Shown piece after piece: positions 4,438 to 5,767 of a stretch of DNA of 5,767 nt. The number at the start of each line of letters is the position of its first letter. Position 1 is the stretch's first letter. Source of the DNA: Solirubrobacterales bacterium (GTDB lineage Bacteria > Actinomycetota > Thermoleophilia > Solirubrobacterales > Solirubrobacteraceae). Both the position numbers and the translations under genes were made by a program. The notes beneath the pieces are model-generated. The model saw only the letters and a list, made by a program, of their open reading frames with translations, was not told where the DNA came from and did not search any database. The stretch spans positions 1 through 5,767 of the forward strand of contig DAHVAB010000178.1 in assembly GCA_027314825.1 (NCBI GenBank), given 5' to 3'.

Positions 4438-5767
4438 TCAGGCGCCGACCGGCTCGGGCTCTGCCTCTGCCCCTGCGCCCACGGCATCCCGCTCCTCCAA
4501 GGTGGGCGCGGCGATGTGCCCGTGGCCGAACCTGACCTCCGGCAGCACGCGCCTGGCCCAGGCCGGCAGGTACCAGGCCCACCTGCCCATGAGGCGCAGC
4601 AGCACCGGCACCAGCAGCAGGCGCACCAAGGCCACATCGAGCAGCACGGCGACGCCGAGGATGATCCCCATTTCCTTCGGCGGCAGCGGCCCGGAGAGCG
4701 CGAAGGTGAAGAACACGGCGACCATCACCGCGCCGGCGGCGAAGATCACCCTGCCGGAGTGCGCCACGCCGCCGACCATCGCCTCCCGCGCGTCGTGGGA
4801 GCGGTCCCAGTGCTCCTTGGCCGATGAGAGCAGGAAGACGGTGTAGTCCATCGAGATCGCGAAGATCATCGCGAAGAAGAAGACCGGCCCCCACGCATCG
4901 AGGAATCCCTGCGGCTGGAAGCCGAGCAGCGAGTGCAGGATCCCGTCCTGGAAGACCCACTTGGCCACCCCGAAGGCGGCGCCAGTGGCCAGCAGGCTGC
5001 TCAGCACTCCGGCCGCCGCGATCAGCGGGGCCTGCAGGGCGATCAGCAGCAGCAGGAAGCCGAGGCCCAGCACGACCCCGATCACCACAGGGGTCTTGGC
5101 CGACAGGGCGGCCTGCAGATCGTGGTTTTCGGCCACCGCCCCGCCGAGCAGCGCGCCGGGCGGCAGGTGCGCTCGCAGCCGTTCGATCGTGGCGCCGACC
5201 GCTTCGCTGGAGGGATCGGCGTTCGGGATCGCGCTCAGGAGCGCGAGCCCTCCGCTTCTCTGCGCCGGCATCACCGCCGCCACCCCGCGATCGGCGTGCG
5301 CCACCCTCGCCGCCTGGGTCGCCTCACCGGCCGGCAGCACTATCTGCAGCGGGCCGGTCGCGCCGGGACCGAAGGCCTTCTGCACCTGCTCATAGCCGAT
5401 CCTGGAGCTGTCAGAGGCTGGAACGACCTTGATCGACGGCATCGAGGTCCGCAGCTCGGTGACCGGGAAGGCCAGTGCGAGCAGCAGGGCGAGGGCGAGC
5501 ACGCCGAAGGCGAGCGGCCGCCGCCACAGGCGCTCGCCCCACGCCGCGAAGCGGCGCGAGCGGTGCTCGCCGGAGTGCGCCCATTTGAGCGCCATCTTGT
5601 CGACCCGGGGGCCGAGCTTGGCCAGCACGGCCGGCAGCAGCGTCAGCGTCGCCGCCAGCACGAAGAGCACCGAGAGCATGATCCCGAGGCTCATCGAGCG
5701 AAACGCGGGGCTCGGCACCAGCATCACCGCCGAGAGCGAGATCAGCACGGTGGTCCCGGAGAAGAGC
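4438..5767 (-). CDS. MMPL/RND-superfamily membrane transporter, C-terminal part
   Basis: The last 442 or so residues of an MMPL-type transporter; the frame stays open to the right edge and the N-terminal part (perhaps 270-300 residues of a usual 700-750) is missing. Read from the edge: L-F-S-G-T-T-V-L-I-S-L with following helices (end of the first transmembrane bundle), a short cytoplasmic stretch, a helix (about 87-102), a periplasmic domain (about 103-225, with V-V-P-A-S-D-S-S), then the second bundle from about 226 to 395. F-A-I-S-M-D-Y-T-V-F-L-L-S-S-A-K-E (about 302-318) contains the Asp-Tyr pair that in MmpL3 takes part in proton relay, so proton-driven export is likely; the substrate (lipid or drug-like) cannot be told. 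The end has L-V-R-L-L-L-V-P-V-L-L-R-L-M-G-R-W-A-W-Y-L-P, typical of the family, and an acidic Ala/Glu/Pro tail. The GTG at 5748 is internal, not a start. Confidence 0.96.
   Translation of the reverse strand, partial: LFSGTTVLISLSAVMLVPSPAFRSMSLGIMLSVLFVLAATLTLLPAVLAKLGPRVDKMALKWAHSGEHRSRRFAAWGERLWRRPLAFGVLALALLLALAFPVTELRTSMPSIKVVPASDSSRIGYEQVQKAFGPGATGPLQIVLPAGEATQAARVAHADRGVAAVMPAQRSGGLALLSAIPNADPSSEAVGATIERLRAHLPPGALLGGAVAENHDLQAALSAKTPVVIGVVLGLGFLLLLIALQAPLIAAAGVLSSLLATGAAFGVAKWVFQDGILHSLLGFQPQGFLDAWGPVFFFAMIFAISMDYTVFLLSSAKEHWDRSHDAREAMVGGVAHSGRVIFAAGAVMVAVFFTFALSGPLPPKEMGIILGVAVLLDVALVRLLLVPVLLRLMGRWAWYLPAWARRVLPEVRFGHGHIAAPTLEERDAVGAGAEAEPEPVGA

Noticed and set aside
4345..4960. Extension of the zinc-ribbon frame upstream to 4960
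   Set aside because: The extension overlaps the MMPL gene in antisense phase, is Arg/Ala/Gly-rich and has no domain; the real protein starts near 4336.

Overview
This 5.8-kb window is GC-rich bacterial chromosome. The organism is most likely an actinobacterium of the Thermoleophilia/Solirubrobacterales type. I infer this from three things recalled without a database: the codon bias; a secreted protein ending in a C-terminal domain (pattern S-Y-R-L-S, C-V-x-P, C-T-R-Y-V, F-R-F-S-G-R-L, L-x-P-G-x-Y-R) that is common in that group; and the start of a TolB/PD40-like exported propeller protein of a type frequent there. There are six protein genes, two of them cut by the window edges. I see no rRNA, tRNA, CRISPR array, transposase or phage gene.

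Left part: the 5' end of a leftward exported-protein gene (171 to 1) runs off the edge. A divergent intergenic region (172-443) holds a five-copy, 26-bp tandem repeat array and then a TATAAT promoter. That promoter is 11 nt in front of a DUF4395 membrane protein gene (444-959), which has no ribosome binding site. A second -10-like hexamer with no ribosome binding site precedes rarA/mgsA (1057-2583), the replication-associated AAA+ ATPase. This RarA is unusual: it carries 54 extra residues of Thr-Gly/Thr-Asp dipeptides after the AAA+ core, heptapeptide repeats near the N-terminus, and a shortened conserved segment near the C-terminus.

Right part, all leftward: an MMPL/RND-type membrane transporter (start beyond the right edge, stop at 4438), a small zinc-ribbon protein with a possible PH/GRAM-like domain (4336-3833), and a secreted protein (3645-2587) with an acidic Glu/Tyr repeat. 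The secreted gene converges on rarA with only 3 bp between the two stop codons.

The genes do not form one obvious pathway. The transporter, zinc-ribbon and secreted genes share a strand and may be partly co-transcribed, but gaps of 101 and 187 bp and a strong Shine-Dalgarno before the secreted gene allow separate control. The most distinctive property of the window is the density of short tandem repeats: 26 bp non-coding, 21 bp and 18 bp inside rarA, 18 bp and 9 bp inside the secreted gene. Nothing here is clearly a new multi-gene system; the best candidates for novelty are the RarA insert and the non-coding array.
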